Shown in pieces: positions 5,738-6,973 of a DNA stretch of 6,973 nucleotides. The notes under the pieces were generated by a model. It was given only the letters and a program-made list of their open reading frames with translations, made no database searches and was not told the origin of the DNA. The position numbers were made by a program, and so were the translations under genes. The first letter of the stretch is position 1. Every line of letters starts with the position of its first letter. This stretch comes from Bacillota bacterium. GTDB taxonomy: Bacteria; Bacillota; Clostridia; Tissierellales; Peptoniphilaceae. The stretch covers positions 1-6,973 of the forward strand of contig JAEZYW010000184.1 in assembly GCA_023418835.1 (NCBI GenBank), read 5' to 3'.

Positions 5738-5742
5738 ATATT

Positions 5743-6258
5743 TTGACTTTAATAGGAGTATTATTTTTATTATTTACATTTGGAAGCGTCCTTGTGATTA
5801 GAAGATTTGTAAATTCTGCCCCAAATCAAATTCCCTTTAAAGAAGATAAAATTAAGATCATTGGAATTTTTCTTTCTATTGTACTTATGGGATCTTGGAT
5901 TTATTTTGGAGGGAAGTTTTTTAACTCCACCCTAGACTTTCCCTTGAATCTAACGGGTGAGACTTCTTTTTACAGTGAAATTACAGATTTAATTATAGAT
6001 TTAAATGCAAGGGGAGAAATTTATAAGGCTGCAAAATTAGTTGTCCTTAGAGAAAATTACATAAAATTCATTTTTAGTTTTGTCTTAGCATTTTTATCCC
6101 TTATTATATTGTTTAAAATTACAAATCCCCCTGATGAGGATTTAAGTCTAAATACCAAATACAGGAGGATTGGAATTGTCTTTTCTTTAGTTTTTGTATC
6201 TTCGCTATTTCTAAGGGGCATTATCCCCACGATACTCATTATATTAGATAGATTTTAA
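5743..6258 (+). CDS. Unrecognised membrane protein, about four transmembrane segments
   Basis: A 171-residue hydrophobic protein that I do not recognise. Likely membrane segments are at residues 2-19, 38-57, 107-125 and 143-167. Between the second and third is a mostly polar loop of about 50 residues (58-106) that begins with NSTLDFPLNL and contains a predicted helix around ITDLIIDLNARGEIYKAAKL. A short charged loop with NPPDEDLS (128-135) separates the third and fourth. There are no cysteines or clusters of histidines, so a haem or iron-sulfur role is unlikely, and it does not look like DmsC or NrfD, which are longer. The start is TTG 5743, with a G-rich ribosome site at 5732-5737. It is divergent from the molybdoenzyme operon across a 163-bp promoter region. 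Shared regulation is possible, but no functional link is visible. Confidence 0.65.
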   Translation: MTLIGVLFLLFTFGSVLVIRRFVNSAPNQIPFKEDKIKIIGIFLSIVLMGSWIYFGGKFFNSTLDFPLNLTGETSFYSEITDLIIDLNARGEIYKAAKLVVLRENYIKFIFSFVLAFLSLIILFKITNPPDEDLSLNTKYRRIGIVFSLVFVSSLFLRGIIPTILIILDRF

Positions 6259-6296
6259 TTACTGACGTATTGCCATTATCGAAGATTATGCTTAAA

Positions 6297-6316
6297 CAAA
6301 TTTTCGATAAAATTTG
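6297..6316. repeat. Perfect AT-rich inverted repeat
   Basis: CAAATTTT and AAAATTTG (8-bp arms) around a CGAT loop, 38 nt after the membrane-protein stop. No T-run follows it and the stem is AT-rich, so it is not a convincing terminator. Confidence 0.6.
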
Positions 6317-6383
6317 CAAACTGTAGGCGATAGGTTAACACGCATACCGTTTACCTTCAATTTGTAAATATTTGCCGCAGACC

Positions 6384-6417
6384 GTAGGGAACGGCATTTT
6401 GACCTTCCGCCATAACC
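6384..6417 (+). repeat. Degenerate palindromic repeat unit B
   Basis: It starts GTAGGG (6384-6389) and ends CCGCCATAACC (6407-6417), matching both ends of the left-hand unit (GTAGGG ... CCGCCATTGCC). The inner stem is reduced to GGAA-c-GG (6388-6394) pairing with CCTTCC (6403-6408), with one bulged base. It is read as a diverged member of the same family. Confidence 0.5.
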
Positions 6418-6453
6418 GCAAGGTGATGCTGACACAATCAACTCGCTCACAAC

Positions 6454-6479
6454 GGGACGCATGGGAATGCGTCCCCTAC
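6454..6479 (-). repeat. Palindromic repeat unit C (inverted copy of the left hairpin)
   Basis: Perfect 9-bp hairpin with arms GGGACGCAT (6454-6462) and ATGCGTCCC (6467-6475) and loop GGGA. Read on the minus strand it begins GTAGGGGACGCAT, has loop TCCC and ends CCCG, so it matches the unit at 264-285 except for two stem positions, each changed in both arms. Together with unit B it forms a tail-to-tail pair. Confidence 0.8.
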
Positions 6480-6552
6480 AAAGGGCGTAGCCAACTCTAC
6501 ACTTTACACTCTTAATTATCAATTTTAAACTCTCTTCGCACCTGCCGTATGG

Positions 6553-6586
6553 AACTTACTAATTACTAGTTATAACTTACTAATTA
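6553..6586. repeat. 13-bp direct repeat, two copies
   Basis: AACTTACTAATTA occurs at 6553-6565 and 6574-6586 (period 21), separated by CTAGTTAT. It is AT-rich and lies just downstream of the minus-strand gene that stops at 6601. It may be a simple repeat grown by slippage, or part of the composite repeat. Confidence 0.6.
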
Positions 6587-6600
6587 ACTTTTAACCATAA

Positions 6601-6973
6601 TTATTTTTTATAATATTCTAACAATCCTGTTGTCAAATCATACACATAAATATTTCCTTCTTTGTCTTTAAACTGTTCGTGAACACCTTTTTCATAAATG
6701 TTTACAGTTTCTTTTGAATACAACTTGACTTCTGGCAAGCTATCTTTAGAGTATCCCAACACCAATTCTTGGAACAAATTAATGGTCTTTATGCCTTCTT
6801 CTACTGTGGATTTTTTCTCTAAACCCTTTGTAGGCTCATAAAATTTCATCTTATAGCTTATAAGCTTTTCGTCCTTATCAAATATAAGCTCTACTTTTGA
6901 ACTGGTTTCCTTTTTAGAGTTTTGATTAAACAAATACACAAGTTTTCCCTCTTCTACATCGTCTGTGTAGGGA
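6601..6973 (-). CDS. Unrecognised protein, C-terminal part (open at right edge)
   Basis: The last ~124 residues of a minus-strand protein. The frame runs without a stop from 6601 to the window edge and reads PYTDDVEEGKLVYLFNQN before the internal GTG at 6939, so that GTG is probably not the true start. The visible part is charged and hydrophilic, with alternating strand-like stretches (KVELIFDKDEKLISYKMKFYEP), a helix-like TVEEGIKTINLFQELV, and a final GNIYVYDLTTGLLEYYKK. The strand-helix-strand style and the 'domain ... TG' ending loosely recall small extracytoplasmic PepSY- or YcdB-like domains, but no motif settles this. It has no cysteine or membrane segment in this portion. The N-terminus, and any signal peptide, lie outside the window. 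No function is proposed. Confidence 0.6.
   Translation of the reverse strand, partial: PYTDDVEEGKLVYLFNQNSKKETSSKVELIFDKDEKLISYKMKFYEPTKGLEKKSTVEEGIKTINLFQELVLGYSKDSLPEVKLYSKETVNIYEKGVHEQFKDKEGNIYVYDLTTGLLEYYKK

Larger units (their letters stand above)
6259..6600. repeat. Intergenic repeat island, no supported gene
   Basis: This 342-bp stretch is locally richer in GC than its surroundings and has no credible gene. In order it holds: a perfect AT-rich hairpin (6297-6316), a weak inverted repeat after GTAGG (6323-6355), a degenerate GTAGGG...CCGCCAT unit (6384-6417), a strong inverted palindromic unit (6454-6479), and an AT-rich tail with a 13-bp direct repeat (6553-6565, 6574-6586). The octamer TAATTACT occurs at 6256-6263 and 6560-6567 and could bound an insertion, though it is short. 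The whole looks like a composite of dispersed non-coding repeats. Confidence 0.6.

Noticed and set aside
6057..6239. Minus-strand frame opposite the membrane-protein gene
   Set aside because: Short antisense shadow without a start signal; the plus-strand frame has a good ribosome site and membrane-segment pattern.
6292..6522. A 76-codon open frame on the minus strand in the repeat island
   Set aside because: It runs straight through the palindromic units, has an odd Arg/Cys/Ser-rich composition unlike its neighbours, and shows no ribosome site. It is read as a by-product of GC-rich repeats.
6259..6600. CRISPR array or tRNA in the repeat island
   Set aside because: There are no regularly spaced identical repeats and no cloverleaf; repeat units are few, palindromic and unevenly placed.

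Overview
The window is AT-rich DNA with strong AGGAGG-type ribosome binding sites, two likely TTG starts and Firmicute-like protein sequences. Together with the oxygen-sensitive enzyme types this suggests an anaerobic low-GC Firmicute; a Tissierellia/Peptoniphilaceae-like clostridium is my best guess. That placement is inference from sequence style, not from a marker gene.

The core (about 371-5579, minus strand) is one tightly packed operon for a molybdenum-dependent respiratory-type oxidoreductase. In transcription order it holds: a 24-cysteine polyferredoxin-like protein (4506-5579), a four-cluster DmsB/PsrB-type iron-sulfur subunit (3921-4493), a Tat-exported catalytic subunit of the DMSO reductase superfamily (1541-3928), a TorD/DmsD-type chaperone (940-1539) and mobA (371-961), which makes the guanine dinucleotide form of the cofactor. 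Junctions are +12, -8, +1 and -22 nt. Two well-matched sigma-A promoters in tandem lie just upstream, and a palindromic terminator overlaps the mobA stop. The catalytic subunit has a cysteine where the Mo ligand is expected and a lipobox after its Tat motif. No DmsC/NrfD-type membrane subunit is present, so the electron donor and the substrate cannot be read from the window.

On the left edge (1-233, plus strand) is the end of an MNT-type nucleotidyltransferase gene. Overlapping it is the first ~23 codons of its usual HEPN partner, which is cut off by a stop. An 80-bp segment with a strong hairpin, flanked by a 10-bp direct repeat, begins exactly at that stop and looks like a small inserted palindromic element.

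On the right, a divergent gene (5743-6258, plus) encodes an unrecognised membrane protein of about four segments. A 340-bp non-coding island (6259-6600) follows. It contains hairpin repeats related to the left one, including a copy in inverted orientation whose stem differs at two positions with both arms changed together. The window ends inside an unrecognised minus-strand gene (6601-6973).
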